Assembly (NCBI GenBank): GCA_035610365.1
Contig: CM069433.1
Location: 134,804,637-134,868,636 of the forward strand
Direction of reading: 5' to 3'
Source: Aquatica leii
Lineage: Eukaryota; Arthropoda; Insecta; Coleoptera; Lampyridae
Length of the DNA stretch: 64,000 nt
Position numbers and translations under genes: made by a program. The notes beneath the pieces are model-generated. The model ran no database searches, was not told the origin of the DNA, and saw only the letters and a program-made list of their open reading frames with translations. Every line of letters begins with the position of its first letter. Positions within the stretch are counted from its first letter, which is position 1. Shown piece by piece: positions 1 through 11,562 of the stretch.

Positions 1-128
1 GCTTTTTTAATAGTTGTATAATTTATGATGCTTTATCGCTTGCAAGTAAAAGCTTGACATAACGAAGTGTTTTTTATATTAACGCCATATTCAATATATT
101 ATTATTTAAAAATGTGATGAGCAGTTAC

Positions 129-143
129 ACCCCCCCCCCCCCC
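129..143. repeat. poly-C tract
   Basis: A run of about 15 C residues in an otherwise AT-rich region. It directly precedes a short GC-richer stretch and the first dispersed repeat copy. Its length is prone to sequencing error. Confidence 0.8.
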
Positions 144-195
144 GCTTTAAACTGATGGAGCCCCCACCGAAATAAACTGCTGGAGCCGCGCCTGG

Positions 196-812
196 TGTAT
201 TCGCCATTTTGAACAGTTTTTCTTATATAATTTTGCACGAATGTAAATTATTCGAATTGTTTTTATTATTATTATCGAGACAATACTTCCTAACAATTTA
301 TTCAAATAAAAAATTTTTCGATCATTAACAGTTTGTTAGATATTTAATTTACAATTTAAAGTGAATTTCATTATATAATCTAGGTTCGAATCCTGCCTGC
401 GACGATTTAAAAAAAAATTATTTTTTTGCATAGGTTTACGTTTCAAGGTCTCCTAAGTTAGAAAAAAATATTTTTGACAAAAAAATTTTGGGTGTCTGTG
501 TTTGTGTCTGTCTGTGTGTAGCGATGTACCCACGATAACTCTCGGACCAAAAGTAACTTGAAATTTGGTATAGAGCTGGATTTTTATATTCTCTCGGCTT
601 TATCAAAAGATAGATCTGATAAAGATACCGGAAGTAGGTGTATCCGCCATTTTGAACAGTTTTTCTTATATAATTTGTACGAATGTAAATTATTCGAATT
701 ATTTTTACAGTTTCTTATAAAGATAATGCTTTCTAACAATTTATTCAAATAATTTTGTTTCTAAAATTAACAGTTTATTAGATATTTAATTTATAATTTA
801 AAGTGATTTGTG
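196..812 (+). repeat. Dispersed repeat family A, tandem partial copies
   Basis: Two overlapping partial copies of one repeat follow each other. The block starting CGCCATTTTGAACAG occurs near 205 and again near 648, each followed by the same segment ending ATTTATTCAAATAA. The stretch around 480-540 (GTGTCTGTGTTTGTG, then CCACGATAACTCTC) is also found near 21840 and, reversed, near 62540-62590. A tRNA B-box-like string GGTTCGAATCC lies at about 382-393 and recurs in the other copies, so a tRNA-related non-autonomous element is possible. An open frame here (558-752) lies wholly inside the repeat and is not a gene. Confidence 0.75.
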
Positions 813-1741
813 AAAATAATAACTTGATAAGGTTTTGTGAAAATGATAACTTGATAACAATACCTCAAATTAATGCATTATTCTTAGACAGAAGATACGA
901 AATAAAGCAAACCATAGCAAATTGGTCTCCAATCCGAAGTGGCGGACAACAAAACTAATACTACTTCTTTGAGCGCCAACTATGAAAAATGTTTTGCCTA
1001 CCTCAATGACTCTTTGTATGATTATGTTATCTTTCGTATCTTTTAATTACAGTACAATCTCGATAAGATAAGAATACAACAATCTAGGAGGTTGTTCACA
1101 TTATCGAGTTTGTTCACAGCTCATGGGCTTAAAGTAGGCTACATTTTTAAAATTTTAGTAGTTAATATTAACGTGTTCAGATATCATTATGGTCCCAAGT
1201 AACAAAGTGGTTTTATAATTGTTAAGTTAGAAAACTTTTCAATTTTATTGTAGTTATGTTTTTGCTCTCTAAATGTAAAACGGTTATATTAAAGTTGTCT
1301 GGAAGATTATTTTGTTCTCTATTCAAAATTGTTTTTAAATTGATGTTTAGAACGTTCGTGCAACAAAATTATAAAACTGTTTATGAAATAAGTATAAAAG
1401 TGATTTGTAAACGTTTATATAATATTGGTTATAAGACATTCGCTCCTTACAAATATTAATTGATTTATAATAGCTGTGTCATTTATCCCTTTAGAACTGT
1501 TTTATACAACTGTTTTAATAAAGTATGTGACTACGTTATATAATTGCTGTATTAGTAATATTATATAACAATTTTGCTTTCTGCATCAAATTACTCACAA
1601 CGGAAGTTCCAATATAACTGTTAATTAAAAGGACACAAAACCTCAGTTATAAAAATAAGAGAAAAGCAGTTATAGAGCAATACTGCTATTAAAGCGCAAA
1701 ATGATTGTGTTAAATATAGTTATAAAACAATTCGGATATAC
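813..1741. other. AT-rich region without gene
   Basis: No coding pattern. From about 1200 the motif TTATAAAAC and its complement recur often. The 67-codon frame at 1256-1459 is built from that low-complexity motif and is not credible as a gene. Confidence 0.6.
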
Positions 1742-1915
1742 TGGCGTAAGAGAAAACCACCTGATTTGCCAGCATATCTACAACCGTTTGTCGAAGAAGC
1801 TAAAATAATTCTTTCAGAAGGATTCATAATGAATGGATTGCAGCTTACTGTTAAGTTACACTGTTTTATATGTGATCCGCCTGCTCGACCATTTTCATTA
1901 ACTTTTTATTACTGA
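1742..1915 (+). pseudogene. Exon-like relic of a DNA-transposon-associated protein
   Basis: About 57 codons are open without a stop. The peptide has a proline-rich start (KPPDLPAYLQPF), then VEEAKIILSEGF, and ends CFICDPPARPF. The pattern (PF, VEE, a glycine-containing stretch, then C-x2-C-D-x-PAR) resembles a conserved segment of hypothetical proteins carried by tnp2/KDZ-type DNA transposons in insects; this is recalled family knowledge, not a search result. No ATG is near and the flanks are not coding, so it is an exon or a fragment. Many TTATAAAAC-type motifs on both sides (1200-2720) could be subterminal repeats of the same element. It could also be a captured exon of another origin. Confidence 0.4.
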
Positions 1916-2744
1916 ATACGCGATTAAAAATTCATATAAAATATAATCACATTTGTAAAATATTTACGATGCTGTCGTGTTAACTTTTACATAAACTAAG
2001 GTAATTAAATTTGAACGTTTTATAAGTTTTCCATATGCAACATAATTGTAGTATAAGAGTAAATTTAGTAATAAAAATGTTCTATTAAAAAGGGGCCATT
2101 TCAAAAATGTACTCGCATATATTTACATGGCCGCCATTCTCGAGGAACATAAAATTAAATTATATTTCACTACTTTGACGACAAAAACACATCAATTAAA
2201 TTTTCTTATACTAGTTTCTATCTACTATTGTGGTTTTATAATAAAAAATTGAAATTTAAACTTTTTGTTTTTTATCAGATTTTTTAATTTTTTTTAATAC
2301 TCATTAAACCTGCAGCGCACTTAAAATTTGCGACCTATCTACCTCATAATTGTAAAATTTCCTTCGTAGCAAAAACGACATCCGTGTAGAACTATCTCAT
2401 TAAATTTTGTGTAAATAATATATACTTTTATACGTTGCCATTTTTTATGAAATAGCCATCAGTTTTAGTTCAAGTAAATAATAGGAATAATTAAATTCCG
2501 AAAAGTAGTACTTATTAACTGTTTAATTTTATTGAAGCTGCTCTACACTACAAAAATGTTTTGTAACTTCATCCAAACTATTGTAATAAAAAGCCAACCA
2601 ACTATAAAATCTTGATTAAACTGTTTTGTAATTGATATATAACGTTTACGTAACTATCCCATAACAGTGTTTTGTTGGCTTTATAAAACATGTTAAAAAA
2701 CGAATATGTTTTATAAATATGTGCCGATTTTGCATTTATATTTT
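1916..2744. other. AT-rich region without gene
   Basis: No coding signal. The only pattern is recurrence of ACTGTTTTATAA-like motifs, for example near 2228, 2610, 2665 and 2700. Confidence 0.6.
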
Positions 2745-2852
2745 TTACTTATACTAAAAATATGTACACTTTTAAACTAACCGAACTAATTAAATCTCAT
2801 AATATTTAATAAAAACACTTACACTAATTTATAACACTTACACGAAGATAAG
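2745..2852 (-). repeat. 3' LTR fragment
   Basis: About 108 bp match the 3' portion (in element orientation) of the complete LTR at 5537-5936; compare the shared TATGTACACTTTTAAA near 2761 and 5604. The outermost ~50 bp are missing on the left. On the right it is fused to the interrupted RT frame. Confidence 0.85.
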
Positions 2853-3697
2853 AGATTAGCCCCACGTAGTCGCTGAAACACTTCCTTCAAGTTGTTCAAG
2901 TGTTCTTCAATCGACCTTCCAACCACGATCACGTCGTCCAGGTAAACCAAGCACGTCTTCCAAGACAATCCACGCAAGATGGTCTCCATCAAACGCTCGA
3001 ACGTTGCAGGAGCGTTACACAGGCCGAAGGGCATCACAGTGAACTGCCACAAACCAGTTCCAATCGTAAAAGCTGTTTTTTCACGATCCTTGGGTTCTAA
3101 TTCTACCTGCCAGTATCCACTCTTTAATTCTAACGTAGAAAACCACTGGGATCTTGGCAGGGTGTCTAGCGTATCATCAATTCTGGGTAAAGGATAGCTA
3201 TCCTTTTTGGTCACGTCGTTTAGCTGTCATAGAGTCTACGCAAAACCTTGTTGATCCATCCTTCTTCTTTACGAGTACCACTGGGAATGCCCATGGGCTA
3301 CTTGAAGGTTCAATCACGCCTTCTCTCTCCATATCCGTAATTATTTGTTCGGCTTCCTCTCTTTTTGCCAAAGGAAGTCTGCGTGGATGTTGTCGTATCG
3401 GCCGAGCGTCTCCGGTACTAATTTTATGTTTCACCACGTTAGTTTTTCCTTTGGAGCCACTTTCCAGCGCGAACACATCTTGATACTCTCGGATCAACAC
3501 CTTAACTTTAGCCAGCTGATCTTGGCTGAGGTTTTGGCATTTGGTGGTAAGAATGTCCAATAGATGTTGTGGACACTTCTTTGGCGACGTATCTTCGTTC
3601 GACTTCACTCATCTCTTAATTTGTGATATTGGCGTGCATTGGCCTACCACGGTCTTCTTTTTCAACGTTACAGGATCTGAGTTGATGTTTAAGATTT
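2853..3697 (-). pseudogene. Ty3/gypsy pol relic: linker and reverse transcriptase
   Basis: Codes for the N-terminal and catalytic part of a reverse transcriptase that would copy element RNA into cDNA. The frame from 3697 gives the protease-RT linker, with a nonsense codon near 3612, then the entry motif ARPIRQHPRRLP, EGVIEPSSSPWAFPVVLV and KKDGSTRFCVD. A frameshift near 3230 moves the sequence to a second frame that continues TKKDSYPLPRIDDTL, ELKSGYWQVEL, MPFGLCNAPATFERLME and the catalytic box LVYLDDVIV. The protein stops after GANL where it runs into LTR sequence, so thumb, RNase H and integrase are absent. Motifs are typical of insect Ty3/gypsy elements. The frame's apparent start methionine at 3214 is really GTG inside the domain. 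Confidence 0.93.
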
Positions 3698-5277
3698 TTA
3701 ATGGCGTCGTGTTTTTACTCGTACTAAAGTTCTGCTCACGAGTAGTCCCTTTTCAACTAAGCCGCCCTCTATTGGTTCAATTGCGCTTATGTAGCCTTCC
3801 CGGAGATTTCCATCCAGGCGTGCCATCACCACACTTTCCGTCCTTGCAGGCAGAATCACGTCTTCACTCAATAAAACTTGCACGGCTGCCTTCTCTGATG
3901 AATGAAAAGGAATTTCTTCATTGTCGATCTTTAGGACTTCGTTCTTCATATCCAAATGGAACCCATACTTCTTTATCACGTCCATTCTCAGGATAACTTC
4001 TTCCGTGATGTCGGCTACCAGTACTTGATGGTCGAGTACTCCAATTCCCAAACCTATGGTTACTTTGACTTGTCCGTGAGTAGGTATTTCGTCGCCCGTC
4101 GCCGTTCGAAGTCGTACTGTTACTGGTGATGTCTTCTCGTTTTCCAACAACATGTCAGCACGAATGATGGTCTTCGTTGCTCCTGTGTCAACCAGTAACT
4201 GAACACTTCTTCCATTGATTTTGCCATCGAGATAAATGCTATGCAATTGCTGCTTCGACGATGCCATTTGAATTGTAATCTCCGGAGTCTGACTAGATGA
4301 GATTACTTTTTGTTTCTTTTGGTCGCCTCGTTCCAAATTTTTGTGCGCTCTTCTTGTCCTCTTCTTACGTTTAGTACGATGCCGTCGTACATGACCTATT
4401 TCACCGCAGTTCAAAGTTGTCACTCTTTCCCGAAGTTTTCGTCGCGCTATCTCCACGATGCTTTCCAGTGTCTGCGCGGGTACTTCGGCAGCACAGCAAA
4501 GTTCATGACCCTCTCGTTGCGATGCTTGTTTTGCTGATTCAAACTCCAAAGCATGCACCAAAGCGCCATCCAATGTCTTCGGTCGAGCTAACCGGAGAGT
4601 CTGCTGCATTTTGTTGTCTAGGAAGCCGTCTACAAAGGTTTGAATAGCCAACTGCTCCAAGAAGGTATCTGGCGCTGTAAGATACGCACGCCATGTTAAT
4701 CTGGCAATGTCAGCCGCAAACTCTTGAAGATTTTCGGCAGTTTTCTGAACCCGAATTTTAATTTGAGCTTGATATTGTTGAAGATGAGCATCTCCATATC
4801 TCATTTTTAATCGTGAAATTAAGAGTTCGTAATTTTCTTGTAGGTAGCCAGGAACAGTTTGTAAAATTACAAGCGCTTCTCCACGTAAGGACACTATTAA
4901 AGACGTCGCTTTCTGCTTGTTGCTCTAACCATTAGCTGTAGCTGCGGCTTCGAACTGCTTGTGGTAGGTTGACCATGGAACTTTACCATCAAAATTCGGT
5001 ACAACTTTGAACTTGTGAGTCAATTCTTCCCGATGGTCCATTATTAAATCTTCGCTCGTGACGCTTCCTTCACCGTGACAATTCATTTGGTTCATTCGTT
5101 CTTCAAGCAGTTTTATTCTGTCTTGTTTCCTCTTGAACGATTTTAGTTTGGTTTTCTATGCTCGTTCGTATCTCTTTTTTTAGACGAATTTTCGTAAAAC
5201 TTTTCTTCCATTTTTCTATTCATCGATTCTTGATCATTTTTGATTAATTCCAGAAATTCAAATATTTTTGAATCCAT
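3698..5277 (-). pseudogene. Ty3/gypsy gag-protease relic
   Basis: The structural and protease half of the element. A likely true start is the ATG at 5277 (MDSKIFEFLELIKND), followed by a lysine/glutamate-rich coiled stretch with frameshifts. From about 5040 the conserved gag core is readable: FDGKVPWSTYHKQFE, then AAATANG with an in-frame TAG at about 4927 where the family usually has Trp. From 4894 the frame is open for 398 codons: capsid-like LRGEALVILQTVPGY, a single damaged zinc knuckle (CGEIGH with the flanking cysteines lost), a basic linker, then an aspartic protease with LLVDTGATKTII. The usual protease C-terminal glycine motif is altered (ILRMD). A frameshift near 3700 separates it from the RT frame. 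Confidence 0.9.
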
Positions 5278-5515
5278 TTTCACTTTTTGCAAACGCGTTA
5301 TCGGCATAAATTTAACCAGGAATAATAATTTAACACAAAATTTAATAATACAAAATTTTAATGAAGCCTGACACTGGTTTAACAGCTAAGATTAAATGTT
5401 ATAAACAAACACGCGAATCTCGAACTAAAGTTTTATTTATTTACGCAATCAATGTTTTTATTACGGGAGCGATAGTAGACTACTTAATGGTATTTACACT
5501 AAAAAAAATCGCGAA

Positions 5516-5533
5516 CCTGACACCGTGACACCA
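5516..5533 (-). promoter_or_regulatory. Putative tRNA primer-binding site
   Basis: Three bases inside the end of the 5' LTR, the minus strand reads TGGTGTCACGGTGTCAGG. Starting with TGG it would pair with the CCA end of a tRNA, as expected for minus-strand priming. I cannot say which tRNA. Confidence 0.6.
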
Positions 5534-5536
5534 CTT

Positions 5537-5936
5537 TGTAACGAATCTTATTATTAAAACTAATTTATTTAAACTACTAAAAATATGTTTTACTTATACT
5601 AAAAATATGTACACTTTTAAATTAACGGAACTAATTAAATCTAAAAATATTTAACAAAAACACTTAAACTAATTTATATCACTTACACGAAGATAAGATA
5701 AAGTCCGCGGATAGCTTCACACACTTGTTTACACTAAAGTCACGTACAAGATTATACTCCTTATATTTATCTGCACACACGCGTCTTCACGTTACGGGAA
5801 TAACTGACCTACGATTTGTTTGTTCGGTATTTATACACATTTTGGAAATTCTTTTCGAGTGTTCCATATCTTTCGGTATACGTTCTAGAAGATGGATAAC
5901 AACTTGGAGAAGGCTCTTGAATTCGAGAACGTTTCA
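5537..5936 (-). repeat. 5' LTR of the Ty3/gypsy element
   Basis: A 400-bp LTR running TGAAACGTTC...GTTACA in element orientation. Related copies stand alone at 8149-8576 and 11108-11562 and as fragments near 12.3-13.0 kb. It contains a TATA-like TATAAATACC and TTCnnGAA-type pairs upstream of it. It lacks an internal segment present in the solo copies around CTTCTTAACACTG. Confidence 0.88.
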
Positions 5937-7058
5937 TTACGTTCTTAGGACAAAAGGTGTTTTATAAATCTTGTTTTGTAAACGTTCTCTCAAACGTTAT
6001 AAAATATAAAATTGTTACTTGAGGTGTTATGTAGGTAGCGACCAAAATGTTTTGGATTTAACAAATACATTCCGTTGAGCAATGTATATGGCGTACAGAA
6101 ATTTCATGTTTTTTTAATTTTCTCATTTCAATGTTTTAAGTCTTTACCTACATTTCTATCGTTTATGGTATCACTTTCACATACGCACTTATGTTTATTA
6201 TAAACTGCATTAGAAAATGCCGTGAAAAACTACGTTTTACAGTTCTATTTGCTTGATTTAGTTCCAAATTTGGAATAAGTTTTTGGACTTTTTCTTCTAA
6301 CGACAGTCTTAGGAATTTATTTTTCAAAATAAACACTTTTCTGCGTTTTTTGAAAATTACTTACAACAAATATACCACTACTTAGAACACGTTTCGCCGA
6401 TCAATCAGGTACTGAATTTGTAATCACCGCAACTTATAAAAGCGTCAGGCATTTCGCACGTTCACACTGCATAAGAAAATCTTGCAGTGGAGGTCGTAAA
6501 GTCATGTAACAATGGTCTGCTACATATATAGGCATAGACTCCAACAATTGTAGCCCAAACATAAAGAAATACCTATTTAATTTACATGGCTTTGAATGAC
6601 TCCCATTTTAAAATAATGTTTTAAAGTAATAAAAAATAGATACCTATATCCTACAAATATGTTTAAATATTTTAATTCTTAATAATTTGTACCGTTTTTT
6701 TGTTTAATAATCGTCTACGCGGTCTCGCGCCTTGGAGCCCTTGTGTACCAGCTGCCACTGGTGTTTATAGTAACTTAGTAAACTCTAGTTTTCAATGTAT
6801 TTCATTGAGAAAATAAACACGTACGTTTGTAAGTGATTTTCGTTTGTCGGCTTTATTATCAATATTATTTTACATTATTTATTTATTATCATTATTATGA
6901 TTATTATTATCATTAAGTCAATAATATGGATATCATTTTGTTTGGACCACTTCATTGCACCTGTATTGCTGCAGAGTGTGCTATTTGTATCACTGGAGGT
7001 TCGTTTTCTTCATTCCTCACTGCCATCTGACTCTTGTAATTCTATCGTTTGTGTTGAT
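5937..7058. other. Region without gene
   Basis: No coding signal apart from dispersed repeat B (6338-6591). An ATT/ATC microsatellite lies at about 6865-6915. A short GC-richer block near 6718-6768 (GGTCTCGCGCC, CAGCTGCCACTGGTG) may be the end of an unrelated transposon. Confidence 0.55.
6338..6591 (-). repeat. Dispersed repeat family B, copy 1
   Basis: The reverse complement matches 25650-25900 over about 250 bp with moderate divergence. Shared strings include GGTATTTCTTTATGTTT, the block around GTAGCAGA, and GTGTTCTAAGTA. No coding capacity and no clear terminal repeats, so the class is unknown. Confidence 0.7.
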
Positions 7059-7600
7059 TTACATCTTGTTCTTGAAGCATCTTGAAGTTTTTGATTTTTG
7101 AGTTATTAGTGGTGTCCGTTTATGCAATTTGTAACCATTTGCACAGCCTAAAAAGTTATTCTCTTTTTTAATGTTTCTATCTCGCAGTTTTTTCATTAAT
7201 GAACACGTAGGTTTTATCAGACAATAACTGCCAGTACAATTCAATTTTGCCGGCGTTATAAACATGATTCAGATCATGTTCTTCTATTTATGTAAACTTT
7301 CTTTAAAGAGATCAACCAATTCAAGATTAGAATTGTTCTAAATTGCAATTTTCCGAGTACATTTCTTAGATGGCATCAGAGTATTGCTGACTACATTAAT
7401 AATTTTTTGTTGTTTGTTTTTAAGAGAACAAACGGTAGTATTTGCAATCCGGTATCTTTTAGATAAAGCGGTAACAGACATACCCCTATTATGTTCTTCT
7501 AACACTCTCGCCTTTTCGTTCACAGTTTATTTGTATTTTTGGTACATAAATAACAACAGAACATTGTTTCTGTTTCCAATAACTAGACTGAGGAGTTTCA
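7059..7600 (-). pseudogene. pogo/Tigger-type transposase relic
   Basis: Two parts of a pogo-superfamily DDE transposase. The upstream part (7600-7338) encodes the CENP-B-like helix-turn-helix: NEKARVLEEHNRGMSV, ALSKRYRIANTTV, LKNKQQKI. The downstream part (7265-7059) carries pieces of the DDE_1 domain: a frame reading YNAGKIELYWQLL followed by SDKTYVF, then CANGYKLHK and the KSKTSRCFKN segment that follows the second catalytic region. The section between, including the first catalytic aspartate region, is deleted, and the two parts lie in different frames. A dead DNA transposon; no terminal repeats were found nearby. Confidence 0.75.
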
Positions 7601-8148
7601 TTGAGTTCATATATCACGTATCCTTCATATTATCCGGGGTTACATTAAGCGGTATTCAATATTGTTAAACTTTCACGTTAATGTGATATTCATTATAACG
7701 CGTGTTTACTTAATCGAGATTGCATTATATTAGTTAATTAATTATAAAGTTATTGTAGTAATTGGCAATGACTAATTGCTTCCTTAAATGTATAAAAATT
7801 AAAAGCAAAATAACGGATAATTGTAATATACCCGAAAATTTTGTTTATCTGTGTAAGCTTATTTTCTTCTACTATTGTTGTTGCAGGTGGAAACTGCACA
7901 AACTACCATTTCAACGAATGATAAATTACGTTCGAGCAAGCTTTATTTAAAATATGTATTTAAATTGAAATCGTGATACGCAACTTGTGAACCAACACAG
8001 TGACGGGCAGACATAATTTTGGTTCAAATAATGTGATGCGCAGTAAATCGATTTCGTATTCTTATCTTCTTTAATCTAAGACATTATTTCACAGTTGGAT
8101 TTGTCTTTGCAAACCAATTACGTTTTCGTTATAGTGTAGTTTTATCCA
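7601..8148. other. Region without gene
   Basis: AT-rich; nothing recognised. Confidence 0.5.
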
Positions 8149-8576
8149 TGATCAAACGTTCTCAAATTCAAGAGCCTTCTCGAAGTTGTTATCCATGTTC
8201 TAGAACGTATACCGAAAGATATGGAACATTCGAGAAGGATTTCTAAAATGTGCATAAATACGGTGCAAATAAATAGTAGGGGAGTTATTTTCCGTAATTC
8301 GAAGACGGCAGTGTTAAGAAGATTATTTAAGTATAAATAAATAAGTGATTAACGCGTGTCAAAATGAACAGAGTATAACCTTGTACGTGACTTTAGTGTA
8401 AACAAACGTTGGTGTTTAAATAAATAGAAGTTATCCGAGGACTTATCTTCGTGTAAGTGATATAAATTAGTGTAAGTGTTTTTATTAAATATCCTTAGAT
8501 TTGGTTAATTCGGTTGGTAATAAACGTGTATATATTTGTAGTATAAATAAATTCGTTTTTAATAAAATTCGTTACA
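8149..8576 (+). repeat. Solo LTR of the Ty3/gypsy family, plus orientation
   Basis: About 428 bp starting TGATCAAACG and ending TTCGTTACA, alignable along its length with the 5' LTR at 5537-5936 read in reverse. No internal region is attached, as after LTR-LTR recombination. I see no convincing target duplication. It contains the GTACGTGACTTTAGTGTAAAC block shared with all LTR copies in the window. Confidence 0.88.
8177..8260 (+). promoter_or_regulatory. Heat-shock-element array and TATA-like box in LTR U3
   Basis: Within the solo LTR lie TTCtcGAA (8177-8184), TTCtaGAA (8198-8205) and a perfect nGAAnnTTCnnGAAn trimer, GAAcaTTCgaGAA (8224-8236). CATAAATA follows at 8253-8260. Inverted GAA pentamers just upstream of a TATA box are the binding pattern of heat-shock factor. 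Whether the LTR is heat-induced is inference. Confidence 0.6.
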
Positions 8577-11107
8577 ATAACTTAATGATTATAATTTTTT
8601 TTTGTTTATTTTAAACAATTTTAGAAACTATAAAGTAAAATAATCAAAAATTTTTGACCAACACACTTTAGATTACTAAGTTGGTTCACCAATAAGTAAA
8701 TGTATACTAATTTTGGAACGAGTCTCGTATACATACCTTGTAAGCTACAAATGGGTCAGTCATGTTTGGCAGCTAAACACAATGAAACATACACATTTCT
8801 TAACATTGGCGCAATACGTTAAATCATTTTCATGCACTTGCATAACTATAGAAATAATTTAACAGTTGCGGGTTGCGGTTTATTTTTTACTTTAATTCAG
8901 TCGATTTTATGTAAATATTTTATCAAACATTTAGTGCATAAACTTCACGGATTATCAACGAGTTCCTAAGTTTGCACACAAGTTCGTTATTTTAGCATTT
9001 ACCCAATTAATTTGACATTATGTTTTTTTTACCTAATTTGTTTATTATTTTTGTAATTTAATTAACTAGTGTGCTAACAATTTCAAGGTTTTGAATATCA
9101 TAAATTAACGTATGGGTTTTCAGGCAATATTTTATTAGATTCTTCTTTTACTAATATCATTAGTTAGTAATTCAAACATTTGTTTACGTGTATCGTATTT
9201 ATTTGTTATTTAACCGGAAAAGAAAAAATGATACTGTTTAAAAGAAATAAAACATAGATACATACATAATGATATAATGAAATCAATACGAAGCGTAATT
9301 GGGTTGGAAAAAAAAGTTTACTATTGAAATTTTATAAACCAGGTTAACATAAAAATGCACTAAAAGACAAATTTAAATTACAGTTGATTTTAAAAACAAT
9401 GTTTAATAATAATATGGTTATTCTAAACTTTTTAGTTTTCTAGTAGTCTATTTTTTATTCTTAATTTTGTATTTGATAAAATGTTCTGTTTCTCGAAAAA
9501 CCTCAAAAACTGACAAAAGGTTTACAACATTCGTATATATGATTTGTTGATAAAAACACAAAACTAATCTATCACAAAAATTGAATGAATCCATTTCATG
9601 CGAAGTTTTTGTGGCAATGCATTTTGGGGTAAAGTTTCTTTGTTAACGCCTTTTTTATCAGTAAATGCGTTTAGACTGAATGGACAAGTACATTAGTGGA
9701 ATATGATCGCAGGCAAACTATTAAAATGTCAGTTTTACAAGCTCTAGTAATTACGTGAATATTTTTACTATGAAAGTTGTGTTCATCAAGCAATAATTCA
9801 AGTATGTTTTCTTTTGTCATAAAGTGTTCGAACCGTTTGAAAAGCAGAGGACTATTGACCCTAGGTAAAAAAACATGTAGATAATGACGTACTGTTAGAA
9901 TTGAACATTCGACTGCGATAATTCTACTTCCTATTAAGGACCTGGACTTATTTTGAGTTAGAGCAAAATCGGAATCAAAATTTGTTCAAAATTAATTAGG
10001 GGTTTAGTTAATTGTCTCTTCAAGGTTTTAAAATTTTTTGTTTTTCCAATTTGTCTGTTTGGTTAACTTAAGTTTTTTTTTAAGATTTCTGTAGATTAAT
10101 TTAAATATTTAATCAGGTCGTAACATATAATTTTAAATAAATTTTTATCATTGACTTAAGACAGTTGGGATTTTCATTTTTAATTTATTACACCAATTAA
10201 AAAGTTTTTCATGGATCCCTTTGATTCTTCAAAATAGATTTATTGAACCGGAACCATTTTACGTATATTTTTTTTAGTATTGTTTTCAAAGTAATAAACA
10301 TAAAATTAAAAGTAAGAATTTTCGTTCAATTCAAAATTTTAAATAGGTAATAAATAGTATGAAATATTTAAATTTTGGGTAAATCAAATATGTTATGATT
10401 TAACAACTTTGTTATCTTTTCTTTCTAAGGAAAAATAATTACTTTTAATTCTTCTTGATTGATTCGAACTAATTCTAATTTTTATCATATGCTACAATAA
10501 ACCATAAACCCCAAATTTCATCAAAGTCAACCATAATGCAGACTCCAAAGGATTTTGTCAATTATTATTATTTCATATCTTTCTTTAGAAAGGAAGATAA
10601 ACGCGAAGTTGTTAATTCGCGATGTATCTAGAAACTTTAATAAAATTATTTGAACATTTGCCATCCTATTATTTATATTATTTAAGGTAACAAGTACTTA
10701 ACTATCTATATTTCAATTTTTTGTATTAATAGCTATTCCAAAATTTACTTTTCTTGTAAATGTATTTTCTTCTGCATTATCTAGGTTATCTATATTATCT
10801 ACATGAAATATGTCATAAAGAAAATTATTATTTTCTATTAGTAAACGATCTAATTTTCTACATGATGTTACAAAGTTTTTCAATTTTTATACAGAAAACG
10901 AAAGATATAGACTATTTATTATCTAACTGGAAAGTCACACGAGGCCGATTTTTAGCAGTCAGTCCATAACAACTCTTTTTTATACTCAAACTATATTTAA
11001 CAGATTATTTGCGAACTTATATGAAAAAACTGTAAACCAAATACTTCTTTTACTTTTTGCTATCTTTCATTTTGATATTTTAATGTAGGTGGTAATAATT
11101 TATATAT
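8577..11107. other. Long AT-rich region without gene
   Basis: Both strands show only short frames. The 69-codon frame at 10760-10969 is AT-rich, lysine/tyrosine/leucine-biased and matches nothing I know. An imperfect inverted pair (ACTTTGTTATCTTTTCTTTC near 10407 and its complement-like stretch near 10590) might mark a small decayed element. Confidence 0.5.
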
Positions 11108-11562
11108 TGTTGCAAATTTATTTATTAAAAACTAATTTATTTAAACGACTAAAGATACGTTTACTTATTCTAGAAATATGTACACTTTTTAAATTAACCG
11201 AACTAATTAAATGTAATAATATTTAATGAAAACACTTACACTAATTTATATCACTTACAAGCAGATAAGATAACGTCCGCGGGTAGCTTCACAATTGTTT
11301 GCACTAAAAATCACGTACACGATTATTCTCGGTCAATTTAACTAGACACACGCGTGCTAACGATTTATTTCCACTTGATAATCTTCTTAACACTGATGTA
11401 TTCGCATTCCAGCAATAACTGACCTACGATCTACCTCGTCGGTATATATACACATACGGAAATCCTTCTGGAGCGTTCCCTACTTTTCGGTATATCTTCT
11501 AGAAGATGGATAACAGCTTCTAGAAGGCTCTTGCATTTGCAAATAATTTCTCGAACGTTTCA
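11108..11562 (-). repeat. Solo LTR of the Ty3/gypsy family, minus orientation
   Basis: About 455 bp, TGAAACGTTCGAGAA...TTTGCAACA in element orientation, flanked by ATAT on both sides, a plausible 4-bp target duplication. It has two TTCTAGAA palindromes near 11487 and 11520 and a TATATATACAC TATA-like box. No internal sequence is present. Confidence 0.87.

Larger units (their letters stand above)
2745..5936 (-). mobile_element. Truncated Ty3/gypsy LTR retrotransposon
   Basis: Read on the minus strand the element has a 5' LTR (5536 down from 5936), a primer-binding-site-like string, gag, protease and the first two thirds of reverse transcriptase, then jumps directly into the 3' part of a second LTR (2852-2745). 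RNase H, integrase and the first half of the 3' LTR are deleted. The junction near 2850 lies at a short shared GATAAGA, which suggests a microhomology deletion. Several frameshifts and nonsense codons show it is inactive. The order gag-PR-RT and the RT motifs place it in Metaviridae (Ty3/gypsy). No envelope-like frame is seen. Confidence 0.9.

Noticed and set aside
382-410. A tRNA gene
   Set aside because: Only a B-box-like string is present; no acceptor or anticodon stem could be folded around it.
1256-1459. A 67-codon frame
   Set aside because: Composed of recurrent TTATAAAAC-type motifs with no protein family resemblance.
2900-3996. Plus-strand frames of 66-151 codons
   Set aside because: They are antisense shadows of the Ty3/gypsy gag-pol on the minus strand.
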